A DNA stretch of 27,967 nucleotides. It comes from Trichomonas tenax (Eukaryota > Parabasalia > Trichomonadida > Trichomonadidae). Location of the stretch: positions 1-27,967 of the forward strand of contig JALKBU010000683.1 in NCBI GenBank assembly GCA_023091735.1, written 5' to 3'. The translations under genes and the position numbers were made by a program. How positions within the stretch are numbered: the first letter of the stretch is position 1; every line of letters begins with the position of its first letter. A model generated the notes under the pieces. It did no database searches. It was not told where the DNA came from and worked only from the letters and a program-made list of their open reading frames with translations. Of this stretch, positions 10,743 to 21,141 are shown piece after piece.

Positions 10743-11411
10743 TTATTTATTATAATTTCAAACGATTTCGAAAAGTGACAATATCATTTTTTGTTTTTTC
10801 TAATTTGATGCTATTCCTTAAAAATACGCATATTGTTCCTAAATGAATTTTAATTTTTGGAATAAATTCATAAAAATCTTCTGCAAAACCATTGGATTTT
10901 TGATGTTTACTGAAATAAAAAGAATAAATACATTAATACTAAAGATTTGTAAACTTAAAGTGATCTCAAACGATTTTGTTATTGCAAAAATAAGAAAATT
11001 AAAAGAAAAAACATCAAATTTTGGTTAAATAACAAAAGTTTTTGCACTATTATAAAATTCGATGAAGGCTATGAGAGCTTGAGCTTAGCACATCTATACA
11101 ATTGGATATATTGTTTAAAAATATAACAAAATTTAGGTATATTATCGATCAATTTCAAGCTATATTCTCATATTTTTATTGAATTTGCCTGTTAACATTA
11201 CAATATCTATTTTGCAGCAATGCGTTCATGTTTACATTCTTATATAAGGCCGATTAGCAATTATTGAATTCGAAGATATAATTTCAAATAATATAAAGAG
11301 AGGATGTTGTATTTTCAAAGACCAAGAGAATGGTTTCTTAATGCGAAATAAAAAATTAGAGTTTTCATTATTCAAAATATTTCTTTTTACAAAACAATAC
11401 AGTATATATAA
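10743..11411. other. Upstream region of the TMEM231-like gene, then spacer
   Basis: On the minus strand TCACT (10778-10774) is a possible initiator 34 bases before the ATG at 10742. A 61-residue Lys/Ile-rich frame at 10843-11028 is probably chance. The remainder, to the CK2 beta stop, is AT-rich without recognised features. Confidence 0.45.
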
Positions 11412-12095
11412 TTATTTAACAAACACACGAGCCGCTGATTGTGACTCACTTGTAAACATTGATGGTTCTGTTGGATGCATATTCTTCGATCCATCTTTGG
11501 ACGAGAGTTCAAGTAAAAGGTATGGAGGAAAACTTCTAGTGAAAAACGCTCCATCTATTGCAGCGTGAACTGGATCCGGCTGATAAAGCTGTTTGCAGTG
11601 GCAGCAATATAATTTTACGCTGCCGAGTCCTGGATGATCGTGAAGACCAATAGGAAGCAGGTGATGGCCGTTACATGAGAACCGTGGACATACACCGAAT
11701 ACTCCCTCTTTAAATTTTTGTATCATTTCATGTATTCCTTCGTCTGTGAATATATATCTTGCGTGAATTTGTCCATACAACTCCTCAGTGCATTTCTCGA
11801 TCTCATCTTCGCTGTCCGAGTCAAATGAATCGCTAGAATCAGAGACTTTCCCGAGTAATTGTTTAAACGCGAGTTTTTCGTGTGGAGCACTCAGCCCCAG
11901 ACCGTACATGTTGAAGCTGTCGTTTATATATATATCAAGGATCCTACAGAACCAGTCGCTGCCTGGTTGATCCAAAAAGTTGTCTATCCAACTCAAACTG
12001 TCCTTTTCGGAGTCATCAGAGCTCTCAGTGTCCGAAATCACGGAGTGCTTGATCGGTTTGTTCTGGTCATTGTGCTGAAACCTCGGCCCCGACAT
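11412..12095 (-). CDS. CSNK2B: Casein kinase 2 regulatory (beta) subunit
   Basis: 227 residues. SWIDNF near residue 35 and WFCRI near 48 match the CK2 beta start. An acidic Ser/Asp/Glu run at about 85-100 takes the place of the canonical acidic loop. GQIHARYIFT at 108-117 is the family signature. The zinc finger has Cys136, Cys141, Cys164 and Cys167, with LPIGLHDHPG between the pairs. The zinc-bridged dimer holds two catalytic alpha subunits and tunes substrate choice. The N-terminal 30 residues are rich in Ser and Asp. No clear TCA-pyrimidine initiator precedes the ATG. An out-of-frame ATG at 12124-12122 (minus strand) would open a 28-codon frame overlapping the start if it is transcribed. 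Confidence 0.93.
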   Translation of the reverse strand: MSGPRFQHNDQNKPIKHSVISDTESSDDSEKDSLSWIDNFLDQPGSDWFCRILDIYINDSFNMYGLGLSAPHEKLAFKQLLGKVSDSSDSFDSDSEDEIEKCTEELYGQIHARYIFTDEGIHEMIQKFKEGVFGVCPRFSCNGHHLLPIGLHDHPGLGSVKLYCCHCKQLYQPDPVHAAIDGAFFTRSFPPYLLLELSSKDGSKNMHPTEPSMFTSESQSAARVFVK

Positions 12096-13508
12096 TCCTG
12101 GGGGCTTGGTGTCACTTTTGACATATACAAAATCTTACTTTGGCCGTTTTACTTGATTTTTAGACACAGTATTTTATGCAAAGAATAAATAACTAAAGTG
12201 ATTGATCTGTATAAAATTGTATTTTGACATTCTCCGATTTTTTGTCAAATTTACAAGTCAAAATTTATCGGTTTTATTTAGAGGTGAGACAACCCTTGAA
12301 AATTGAAATTGGAGCACCAAACTTTGCACACATATTTGCATAGTCCTATATATGCTATATTATAAATAGCAGAGGAAAATAAAAAAATAAATTTCGAAAA
12401 AAATGAGTGGAAAACTTTCAATAAATGAGAAACTAAATAAGCCAAAACTCACAAATATTGGCAATATATATTATTCTAGAGAAAAAAGGTCCTGTAGCAA
12501 TGGTCATTAATGAGAATCTGATGAATGAAATTTGTAAATTTATCAAATACTTAAATTTTCTCATGATAACCTTGTTAGATCTGACAGAATGGTTAACCTT
12601 ATCATTACATTGGAAGTATGTTCGAACCTTGATTGCAATAATCTATTTTTTTTCTTTTTTATCTAGCTTTGATTGATATACGATTAATTTGGAAATTATT
12701 GATATCATATTGTTTACTTCTATAACTAGATCGGATTGATATCATTTAACATTGCTCACACTATTTTCATTCTTAGCGTCGATTCAATTTTAATTCAATA
12801 AACATGGAAAAAACCAATTATGGAATGAAACATATAACAAAATATAAGTATGTTAAATTTAACCTACATAAGCATTCCAAAATGCTTAAAGTCGAGAAAC
12901 AATGATTTCAATTTCGTTATAAATAGAATAGAGCTAACTTAAAAGCCAAGTACACTGATCTCCTATATGTGCTATACTATAGTCTACATTTTTATTGCCT
13001 TTTCCAATAAAATTGCATGCTGAAACTAAATATCGAACAAAAACAAAAATCTGACTTTACAAATAAAAAATGTCACCAATTTTACAATAATCGCCGTAGA
13101 GGGTAATTTTTTGATAAGTTATTTTGCATATGCATGATATGCAGATATAAAATAAACCATTTTTGATGTTTCAATGTTTTTTGCGGTTATCGTAAACAAG
13201 CATGCTCTAATATTTGATGGGTAACATCACAATAGTATTTAAAAGCTATAGAACCATCAAAGTATTCAAATTTAGGTGACCCACTTCTTTTTATTTTACA
13301 TGTCAATTTACACGTCAGCAATTGTCACAATATTTACATGACATATTTAATTTACATGCCAAAATTATTTCATTTTTCATCATTCTCAATGAATGCTTAG
13401 AGAAAGTTCATTTTTTTTGTTATTTTTGCATAAATTAATTTAAAATCGAAAAATCGTTAATTTATTTAGAAATAAGACATAATAAAATGAAATATAGTGA
13501 AAATGAAG
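12096..13508. other. Long intergenic region with a tandem cluster of the 11-mer motif
   Basis: No gene supported; a 72-residue frame at 12458-12676 begins with a non-ATG codon or is chance. TTTACAAGTCA at 12250-12260 is a one-base variant of the recurring 11-mer. A four-copy cluster is listed separately at 13295-13361. Confidence 0.55.
13295..13361 (+). repeat. Four tandem TTTACATGTCA-like motifs
   Basis: TTTACATGTCA (13295-13305), TTTACACGTCA (13307-13317), TTTACATGACA (13333-13343) and TTTACATGCCA (13351-13361), all in the same orientation. The cluster lies 150-215 bases beyond the stop of the DOCK gene. Nothing in it is coding. Confidence 0.75.
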
Positions 13509-16500
13509 TTAGTATTCTTGGACTTGGATGTTGGGTGGCGTGAGAATCATCTTGTAACCATCGAGGGTCTTGTCCGTTGTCTCGTTGGATGTACCTTTTC
13601 TATCTCTGTTGTTAAGACGTGATAAGTCTTCAAGAACATTTGTTGCAGCAATAAGGGCATCCCAGACATCATTGACAAGCTTAAGAAGGGCTTCAGCATC
13701 TTCTGTCTTCATTTTCTCCATCTCATTATCACGCTTATCATCGTGTTGCCTGATCTGGGTCTTGACCTTCTTGACGAAAGCAAGTGGTGCAGCCTCTGGG
13801 TTTTCATCGAGTGTTCTGCCGATAAGTCTCAGGAGAAGCTTTGTGTTCAACCACAAAGACCACTTAGTCCACTGCTGCTCAAGCTTCTTCGGTGGAAGGA
13901 CGCAGCGGAACTCAGTGACTTGGTTCATGATCTCATCATAGTAGTCACTCAAGTAGCGCTTGTAATACTCCTTACGCGTGATCTCCTCAGTTATATGCTG
14001 ACCGATTTCCTGGTTACTGACAAGTGATGGAAGGTATGTTATGAACATGTCATCGGGGCGGCAAGCTGAATGTGCTTCCTGGTTCTTGTTCGATGGGTTC
14101 TTGCGAGCTATGATGAACTCGTGCTTGATAACATAGATGTCATCCCATCCTTTCTCCTCATTGATGACATCAAGGCTGAACTTGCTGCATCTGAGCGCTT
14201 CAAGATCTGCCTTGTTTGTGTTGACACGGACCATCTGGACGTATGATTTGTCCTTTTCGAATGAGATCTTATTGTTCTTCTCGAGCTCGTAGTAGAGTGG
14301 TGATGGGGCGGAGAATTCGACATTCGGATATGCATCTTCGATTATCTTCTTGAATGCAGCTTCACCATCCTTTGGAAGGATCATAATGGCATTCTTGCGC
14401 TTCAACTCATTGCGGATGACACCACGGAAGCAGACGAGGTAGAAGACATGCATCGTTGCATCACCCCTTTCGAGATCTGAATAGATAGAACCATATGATG
14501 TTGCAATCTTCATGTAGATATCACGGAGATCATCGAACATACGATGATTTTCGAGATAATTGAGAAGAAACTCTGTTACTTGACCAATGCACCAGTGAAG
14601 GTTTGCCTTCTGGCAAAGTTGCATTGCCTTCTGGAGTTCTTCACAGAGGCTCTGCTCTGTGAACATTGGACCCTCAAGAAGGAGATATGCATCCTTGCGG
14701 GCATCTACGTTAAGCTTGAAGTCATCATATGAATCGAGGAATGGAAAGTCCTCGGCACCACCTGGTGGGAGACCATCAACGACCTGACCACGAAGTTTGA
14801 AGACATTAGCAATCATAGCGCAGAGCTTCCACTGGCAGAAGAAGGCAGCGATGTAGTCGCCGTTCTCTTCATTTATCTTCTCCATCTGCTTGACAACTAA
14901 GTATTTGGCACCTTGGACACTCTGAACGAATGTGAAGTTTGTCTTAAGATCTTCAACACACTTGAAATAGATCTTGGAATCCTTCCATGCCTTCTTGATG
15001 CTTGGAATCATATCATTGACGACACCGAATTCCTTCGAGATTGTTGTTGCAACGAAGTCGAAATCTGGGTTCTCAAACAATGACTTGACACAAGCAAAGT
15101 TAAGCCCGATGAAGCATCTAATTGGTCCTTTAGCCTTTTCCTTGTCCTTGCTTCCCTTAGGCTTGACTGTGCAGAGCTCCATGGTGGCGAGCCATCTGAG
15201 GAATGCTGTTGCACAGATACGCGCGATGGCAACTTTACGCTGTGTGACAGCGACAACGGAAGTCATGATCGTGTAGATGTGATTCGTCTCCTCAATAAAG
15301 ATGAACTGAGCGAACTTTGTAACAACGAAAGCGAATGACTTGAAGACCATTGGGAATGCTTCTGAATCCTGAGATGGAGAAAGCATGTGGATGAGAATCT
15401 TGAAAATGGACTGGACTTGGCGATTGTTATTGAAGTTATCGATCTTGTCAATGAAGTGAAGGAAAATGAGAAGTCTGCATGTGATTTCGAGCGAAACAGT
15501 GAGCTTGATACTGTCAAGACGCTTCTCGAGCTTGTTGTCATTGACGACAACGATGCGTTCTGACAAGGCATTGATTGTAGTCTCATCTGACAGTGATGCC
15601 AAGAAGTCGTAGAAACGGAGCTTGTTATCATCGGAAAGAATGTTGAAGTACTGAAGGAACTGAGAAGAATCCATATTCTTGCAAATGCTGAGAACAAATG
15701 GAACGAAAACTGGATCATCACCGAGATGAGGAATAAGGGAATCGTAGAAAGTGAAGATCAATGTGACGAGTGGGAAGAAGTACATTGCAATCTCCTTAGA
15801 AGAATCCTTGTCCGTGTATGATTCGATTGAAACACCAAGCAAACCAATTGCCTTCATTGCTGGATCAATTGCTGCCTTGTTGTTAGCGAGGAATGAATCG
15901 CGGACTGTGGAATAGAAGAGGGACAAAAGTGGGATGTATGGAGAGATGATAATGTCGTTCTTAGGTGTCTGGACAGGAAGGAAGATTGAATGAATGAAAG
16001 CAGCATCAGAGAAGAAGATCTGGAAGATTTCTAAGCGCTCGGATGTATTGAGGCTGAAAATGAACTTCCTTGCAAGCTTCATTACGAAGTCTGGAGAGAA
16101 GCTCATTCTGAGCTGACGGATGAATTCACCAGCAGCCTTCTTAACATTCAATGGGACCTGCTTAGCTGATGTAACAGTCAAGAGCTCAGAAATATTATCG
16201 AAGAAGATATTGTGAGACGCAACCATTGCCTTGTGCAAGACCAAGAAGAATGGAAGTGGAACTAATGAAATCTCCATGATGTTCTGTGTAAGGATTTTGA
16301 TGTACTCTAGTGGGAATGAATCTGGGCAAGAGAATGAATGCTCAATCCACTTGTAGAGCCAATCTGGCTTGCAGTTCTGGATTCTCTCTGCGAGCTGGGT
16401 GAAGTCAACTTGTTGGATTGTGACTGGATCGAAAAGATACTGAAGGATGTATGGAGCAACATCCTGGAACATCGGATGCTTGTAATCGATATCAAACTCA

Positions 16501-17954
16501 CCGCTGACGCCACTACTCATAAGATTTGCAGATGATCTGCTGCCTGCTTGTGGAGTGTTGCTTATGACCTGTCTCTTCTTTGGAGGAGCAATGAGTGATA
16601 AAAGAAGCTTGTTTGGTGGTGCGACTGTTGATGGGAAGTTGTATGAGAGGGAAATGATGCCTTGGACAGAAGTGAATATGGAATGTCCCTTAAGCTTCTG
16701 CGTTATCGAGAAGCATGACTCGGTAAGTGGGATAACTGACTCGCACAAAACTTTTGCCTTGGCACCTTCAAGTTGGTTCAACTCAATTAAGAGCTCTAGA
16801 GGAGCGAAATATTCCTTACGAGTGTTGAGCTTGAAATTAACTTGGCACGGGAAGTTGATTACATCGCTTGCATTGACTGCGCATGTTTGGTATGAATCAA
16901 CTTCAACTGTTTGGTTCGGTTTAGCTGCAAATTTGAGCACTTGTGGGCTCTCTTCTGATGTGCGAAGTGTAATATTGAGAAAAACTTGCGAGCCCTTCTG
17001 CAAGTTATCGGATGGAATATTGACCTTGATAGAGTGTACTGTGAGAAGTGGTGATGGATACATTGGTTGGAAGTTGGTAATTCTTGCCGGTGGAATATCG
17101 AATTGTGGGGGACCAAAAACGCGCTCGTGCTCGAAGACGAGATTGAACATTGGGAACTTCTTGTCGGTTGTGAAGTGCTCAACGAGCGTGCTCGATGGAT
17201 TGAAAACAACCCAATCTAAGTTGATTTCCTTTTGATCAATTATCTCAGAAATAAGCTTGTGGCCGATAGCAATTGGCTTTTCGAGTTGTCCTCTGTCTGA
17301 GTTATCGCATACAGACAAAATTGCAACAATTCTTGCTTCTGGGACTTTTGCGTATGGCATATAAAAGTCTTTGTGTGTGTAACCGAATGTTGTGCATTCT
17401 GGGTTTCCTTTTGTGAAATCAATCTTCACTGGTTCGCACGTCGGTGAGTTATAGTATGTGAAAACTTCGACAGCCGATGATGTGCCGACACCACTCTTTC
17501 CGACGACTTTATAGCTCGTGATGTGCAACAATTCGATTTCATCGTAAGGCTGCGTGATTTGGTATTGCATATTTTTGATAATATTTGCGTATTTGGAGTC
17601 AATTATTGGAATCGAGACATACTTTCCTTGATATGACCCCATTCCGAGGTCTTTTTCGAAATCTAAGACAGTGACATCTGTTGCGTTATCAGGTTGTTTC
17701 TCTGTGAGGAGGTTTTCGCTGATACGATTTGCTGGTTCAGCTTGATTCGCTGAGATCTCGCTGGGTGGAATGTACGAGATTGTCGTATCGTTGGCGATTG
17801 GCTTTAACCATGACAAATCGTCCAATTCCTGACTTGACAAGAACATGAATCTGTGCCTATTCTTGATTGACGTGGTTTTGATGTGACTGGTAGTTAAAAG
17901 ATTATTGACGTCTAATGTTTGTCGGTGATAGCGCTCTTCTTTTATCTCCAACAT
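13509..17954 (-). CDS. DOCK-family guanine nucleotide exchange factor-like protein
   Basis: 1481 residues from the ATG at 17954; an in-frame GTG six codons upstream is not used as the start. A C2-like (DHR-1) region lies at about residues 300-460. A long helical middle follows. A DHR-2-like catalytic region lies at about 1020-1430, including a segment around residue 1175 (HVFYLVCFRG) that resembles the YFRVGFYG block of DOCK proteins and is followed, as in that family, by a beta strand and a DAYPNVEF-like segment. DHR-1 binds phosphoinositides and DHR-2 activates Rac/Cdc42-type GTPases, driving actin remodelling. A Lys/Glu/Asp-rich helix closes the protein. The call is by layout and short motifs. 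The N-terminal 290 residues are unassigned. Confidence 0.75.
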   Translation of the reverse strand: MLEIKEERYHRQTLDVNNLLTTSHIKTTSIKNRHRFMFLSSQELDDLSWLKPIANDTTISYIPPSEISANQAEPANRISENLLTEKQPDNATDVTVLDFEKDLGMGSYQGKYVSIPIIDSKYANIIKNMQYQITQPYDEIELLHITSYKVVGKSGVGTSSAVEVFTYYNSPTCEPVKIDFTKGNPECTTFGYTHKDFYMPYAKVPEARIVAILSVCDNSDRGQLEKPIAIGHKLISEIIDQKEINLDWVVFNPSSTLVEHFTTDKKFPMFNLVFEHERVFGPPQFDIPPARITNFQPMYPSPLLTVHSIKVNIPSDNLQKGSQVFLNITLRTSEESPQVLKFAAKPNQTVEVDSYQTCAVNASDVINFPCQVNFKLNTRKEYFAPLELLIELNQLEGAKAKVLCESVIPLTESCFSITQKLKGHSIFTSVQGIISLSYNFPSTVAPPNKLLLSLIAPPKKRQVISNTPQAGSRSSANLMSSGVSGEFDIDYKHPMFQDVAPYILQYLFDPVTIQQVDFTQLAERIQNCKPDWLYKWIEHSFSCPDSFPLEYIKILTQNIMEISLVPLPFFLVLHKAMVASHNIFFDNISELLTVTSAKQVPLNVKKAAGEFIRQLRMSFSPDFVMKLARKFIFSLNTSERLEIFQIFFSDAAFIHSIFLPVQTPKNDIIISPYIPLLSLFYSTVRDSFLANNKAAIDPAMKAIGLLGVSIESYTDKDSSKEIAMYFFPLVTLIFTFYDSLIPHLGDDPVFVPFVLSICKNMDSSQFLQYFNILSDDNKLRFYDFLASLSDETTINALSERIVVVNDNKLEKRLDSIKLTVSLEITCRLLIFLHFIDKIDNFNNNRQVQSIFKILIHMLSPSQDSEAFPMVFKSFAFVVTKFAQFIFIEETNHIYTIMTSVVAVTQRKVAIARICATAFLRWLATMELCTVKPKGSKDKEKAKGPIRCFIGLNFACVKSLFENPDFDFVATTISKEFGVVNDMIPSIKKAWKDSKIYFKCVEDLKTNFTFVQSVQGAKYLVVKQMEKINEENGDYIAAFFCQWKLCAMIANVFKLRGQVVDGLPPGGAEDFPFLDSYDDFKLNVDARKDAYLLLEGPMFTEQSLCEELQKAMQLCQKANLHWCIGQVTEFLLNYLENHRMFDDLRDIYMKIATSYGSIYSDLERGDATMHVFYLVCFRGVIRNELKRKNAIMILPKDGEAAFKKIIEDAYPNVEFSAPSPLYYELEKNNKISFEKDKSYVQMVRVNTNKADLEALRCSKFSLDVINEEKGWDDIYVIKHEFIIARKNPSNKNQEAHSACRPDDMFITYLPSLVSNQEIGQHITEEITRKEYYKRYLSDYYDEIMNQVTEFRCVLPPKKLEQQWTKWSLWLNTKLLLRLIGRTLDENPEAAPLAFVKKVKTQIRQHDDKRDNEMEKMKTEDAEALLKLVNDVWDALIAATNVLEDLSRLNNRDRKGTSNETTDKTLDGYKMILTPPNIQVQEY

Positions 17955-19200
17955 TTTATTTCTTGATGTCACGTTTTTGCTTCAACACTTTTAATTTATC
18001 GAAATTTTAAATTTAGCAGTAATATTATACTGAAAATCATAAAAATTAATTTTAAAAATCCTTTGAAATATTGTGACACTTTTTCAAATCCATTAAATTC
18101 AAATCCACTCCGTAACAAAAGTGTGAATCTGACATGTAAATTTTGAAATTTTGACATGTTTTTGCCACCGTATCACCAGTTATTTTACGAATTGCTCCGC
18201 AACTGATGACGATTTTTAGCCAAAAAAGTTGTTTCGAAGGCAATCGCTAATTCTCCAGGCTATTCTCTGCGGCGCATTCACAGTTGTATCTCTCAATAGC
18301 TCTGCCCTTCCAGTATTTCAGTACAAAAGCATTAAAAAGATCAATATTACAAAAGGAAAAAAATGCATCGCGCACGAGTCAAACGCACATCTTTTATAAG
18401 CATAAAATATCTCACTGCGCAATGCGCTCAATCCAATTGAATGGTTTTTCCGCCCCTTATTATTTTTAATTTTTTCACTTTACATGTCAGATTCGCAACT
18501 TTGTTACGTCCAAAATTCAAATCTAATTTTATTATTAAAATAGGAAATAATCAAGCTGTAGATATTAAAAATTATCATATATTTGAAAAATAACAATTCT
18601 CGATTTTTTTATATGATATCATCATTTTATGTCATATTATAAAAGCCGATGAATTTCTTGATACATTTGTCACATAAAAATGGATTTTTAATATTTTTAC
18701 AAAATATCAAATTGAATTTCATGAAACATATGAAATTTCGGTTGATAAATATGATGTATTTAAAGAATTCTTAACATGTTATTGATTTCTCGAGAGTTGC
18801 ATATAATTTATCCATATGGTTCCGAGTAATCACTCTTAAATTTGCATCATGAAAATGTAAAACTCAAAATCATACATTTTAGCATCACAAGCAATACGAG
18901 ATGCCCATACAACAAATTCATATTGATGAAGAGTTTTTACAATTGGATGATTTGATCTCAAAGATACAACAATTTTTCTATGATAAATTGCTATATTTCT
19001 TTGTGATATATTTTAGCATATTCTAAGCTATATATTGGTTAAGTAGCAAAAGATGGATTTGTATAGAATAGCGAGAAAAAGTTGAGTATTTTAAATGCCA
19101 GTTTCTGTCATGTAAAACATTTCAGGTTTTTTACAATTGATTATTTTGGCTCCAATATCAAACTCTTATCAGATTCACCCCTTAAATTTTTGGAAAAAAT
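17955..19200. other. Upstream region of the DOCK-like gene with an inverted-repeat pair
   Basis: Divergent spacer between the DOCK-like gene (minus) and the peptidase relic (plus). It holds an inverted pair of 30-base arms (listed separately), a second TGACATGT at 18152-18159 and a variant TGTCATGTAAA at 19106-19116. A 63-residue minus-strand frame at 18052-18243 starts with TTG and is not accepted. Confidence 0.5.
18111..18508. repeat. Pair of 30-base inverted repeats 398 bases end to end
   Basis: 18111-18140 and the reverse complement of 18479-18508 agree at 27 of 30 positions. Each arm contains one exact TGACATGTAAA next to a GTAAC box. A third relative is at 25724-25755. The pair could bound a miniature element of about 400 bases, or be two oppositely oriented protein-binding sites. 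No open frame or target duplication supports the first reading. Confidence 0.6.
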
Positions 19201-19205
19201 TCATT
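19201..19205 (+). promoter_or_regulatory. Relic initiator of the GP63-like gene
   Basis: TCATT followed by a T run; the A at 19203 is 14 bases before the ATG at 19217. The promoter signal survives although the reading frame behind it is broken. Confidence 0.45.
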
Positions 19206-19216
19206 TTTTTACAGAG

Positions 19217-20998
19217 ATGTTTTCGCCATTCATTCATTATCACATTATACATGTGGACATGGCGATCTTCCACTCATCGTATCAAACCCAACAGCAACCG
19301 ATTCATCACGTCGTGCTTTGGCAGCATCAATCTTCCAATACAAACAAAAAGACCGTTCACCTATTATCATCCACCTTCAAAAGGGATTTTTGAAAAGAGA
19401 AGATCCAAACATGTGTAAGAACGTCTCTCAAATGATTTACTGGATCAATACTTCTTATCAATGTGAGGAAAAAGACCTTGTTACAGATGAACAGATCAAC
19501 GCTTTATCAGTAACACTCGATAATGTTATAGCTTACGTTCAGTCAATCGTCAAAATCAATAGAAATGAAGTTGATATTTTCACAGCAAACCCAAACGCTT
19601 ACAACATTTCTATACCTCAAGTCTATGAGAATATTGACCTCGGAATTGGCGTTTTTATACGTCCAATTAATACAACTGTCTCACAAAAAGCTTATGATAA
19701 AAACGATCTCGATATGAGACCACAAGAAGGCATAATTATTGTTAACCAATCGGAGATACCCAGTGCACCACAAAATGTCACAGATCATAAGCGTGATTTC
19801 TTTTTGATTATTTTACACAGCTTCTTCCATGGGCCTCGATGAGGAGTTTGTCAACGATTATTGGGTCAACGGGCGTATTTTTGATAGATACACAAGGTCA
19901 CCACTTCGTCAATTTTATGATCTCAGAAGAATCAATTATAATGTCTCTGCTCTCAAGTCTCCTGTTGCCATTCAATACGCTGAACGCCACTGGAACATAA
20001 CACAAGATACCGACATTGAAGCTGGAATGAATTTCTATAACTACACATATTATGATAGATTACCAACACATCTCGATCCATTGTACTTCTTTGGTGAGGT
20101 TTTGACACCAGAAATCAATGAGTATGCTTATATTTCTGATGCAACATTTGATGTCCTTGAAGATATGGGTTGGTATTCATTAGATTATTCAAAGGCCGAA
20201 CCAAATCCATACAACTATGGACCTGCTATTGGTGAAGAAATCATATCAAATTATACAACACCAAACATCTCCGACTATCTTCCTCCACGCTATTTCAAGG
20301 ATCCTTCATTAGCTGGTCATCAAACATGCAGCTGGGACTACAGAGCTATTGCAAGAGTTCCAGAAAAGATCGAGATTAACTGCGATGGAGAGCTTGATAA
20401 TGATGATGACATATTCTTCTGCAATAACAGTAGATACTTTGCTCCATACAACATCTCTGGTATTAAATCGTCTCTCGGTCCAATGTACAACTACCAGTTC
20501 TATGCAATTCCAACCCAGCTCTGTGATAAAGGATTACTTTGCACAAAGTTTTCAATCGATGGTCAACCATATGTTACATGCGGCAACTTCACATATGATG
20601 AAGCCACTATTGCAATTACTGTTGGCGGTCAAACATATACATGCCAAAATGGTCAAGCTGTAGTTGGAAATGCTATTTACAACTGCCCTAATAACACAAT
20701 GCTTACTTTAATGGATAATTATACAGCCACAATGCTGAATGGATATAATCTAGAAAAATTGCCTGGTGATTCCAAGCTCTATATTTGGTACATCCTTATT
20801 ATTGTCGGCTTCGTTTTAATTGGCGTTGTGATTATTATTGGTTTCATTTGCGACACATTCTGTCTGGAGTCAGATGAAGATGCAGATCCAGAAGAAACAA
20901 TTAAGAAGATTGAAGATGCAAATCCAGAGAAACAAAATCTATTATCTCCACCAGCTTCTCGTGCAAATACACAAACTAACAGCAGCGGAGCACCATAA
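19217..20998 (+). pseudogene. GP63/leishmanolysin-like (M8) metallopeptidase, frame-disrupted
   Basis: Peptidase M8 homology runs through the interval but in more than one frame. The ATG at 19217 is in a different frame from the N-terminal block HYTCGHGDLPLIV (from about 19237), so one shift lies in the would-be signal peptide. The body then stays open to a TGA at 19840-19842. At 19828, exactly at the active-site helix, homology moves to the +1 frame and continues to the stop at 20998. The zinc-binding HExxH reads HSFFH: both His are present (19816 and 19828) but the catalytic Glu is Ser. A downstream His at 20069 fits the third zinc ligand, and LEDMGWYSLDYSKAE matches the family block near the Met-turn. 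A Cys-rich region, one membrane span (about 20786-20850) and an acidic cytosolic tail follow. Probably a dead surface protease; sequencing error could explain a shift but not the missing Glu. Confidence 0.78.
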
Positions 20999-21084
20999 GT
21001 GTTATTGTATAACTTATTTTTATTATTACTTTATATTGATTGTAAATCAGAATATACTCTTCCAAAAAATTGTATTTTTGACAA

Positions 21085-21095
21085 TTTACATGGCA
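21085..21095 (+). repeat. TTTACATGGCA, one-base variant of the 11-mer
   Basis: 47 bases before the ATG of the Tubby-like gene, in the 143-base spacer after the peptidase relic. Confidence 0.5.
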
Positions 21096-21141
21096 AACCA
21101 CAATAATACATTTTCGACACCAGAAATTTTTTAAAATTTTC

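Noticed and set aside
16555..17235. 226-residue plus-strand frame antisense to the DOCK-like gene
   Set aside because: It lies entirely within a recognised 1481-codon gene and shows no domain; a shadow of C/G-ending codon use.
19082..19418. Two frames upstream of and overlapping the peptidase relic, considered as separate small genes
   Set aside because: They are the other frames of the same disrupted 5' region; the peptidase homology lies in the third frame.
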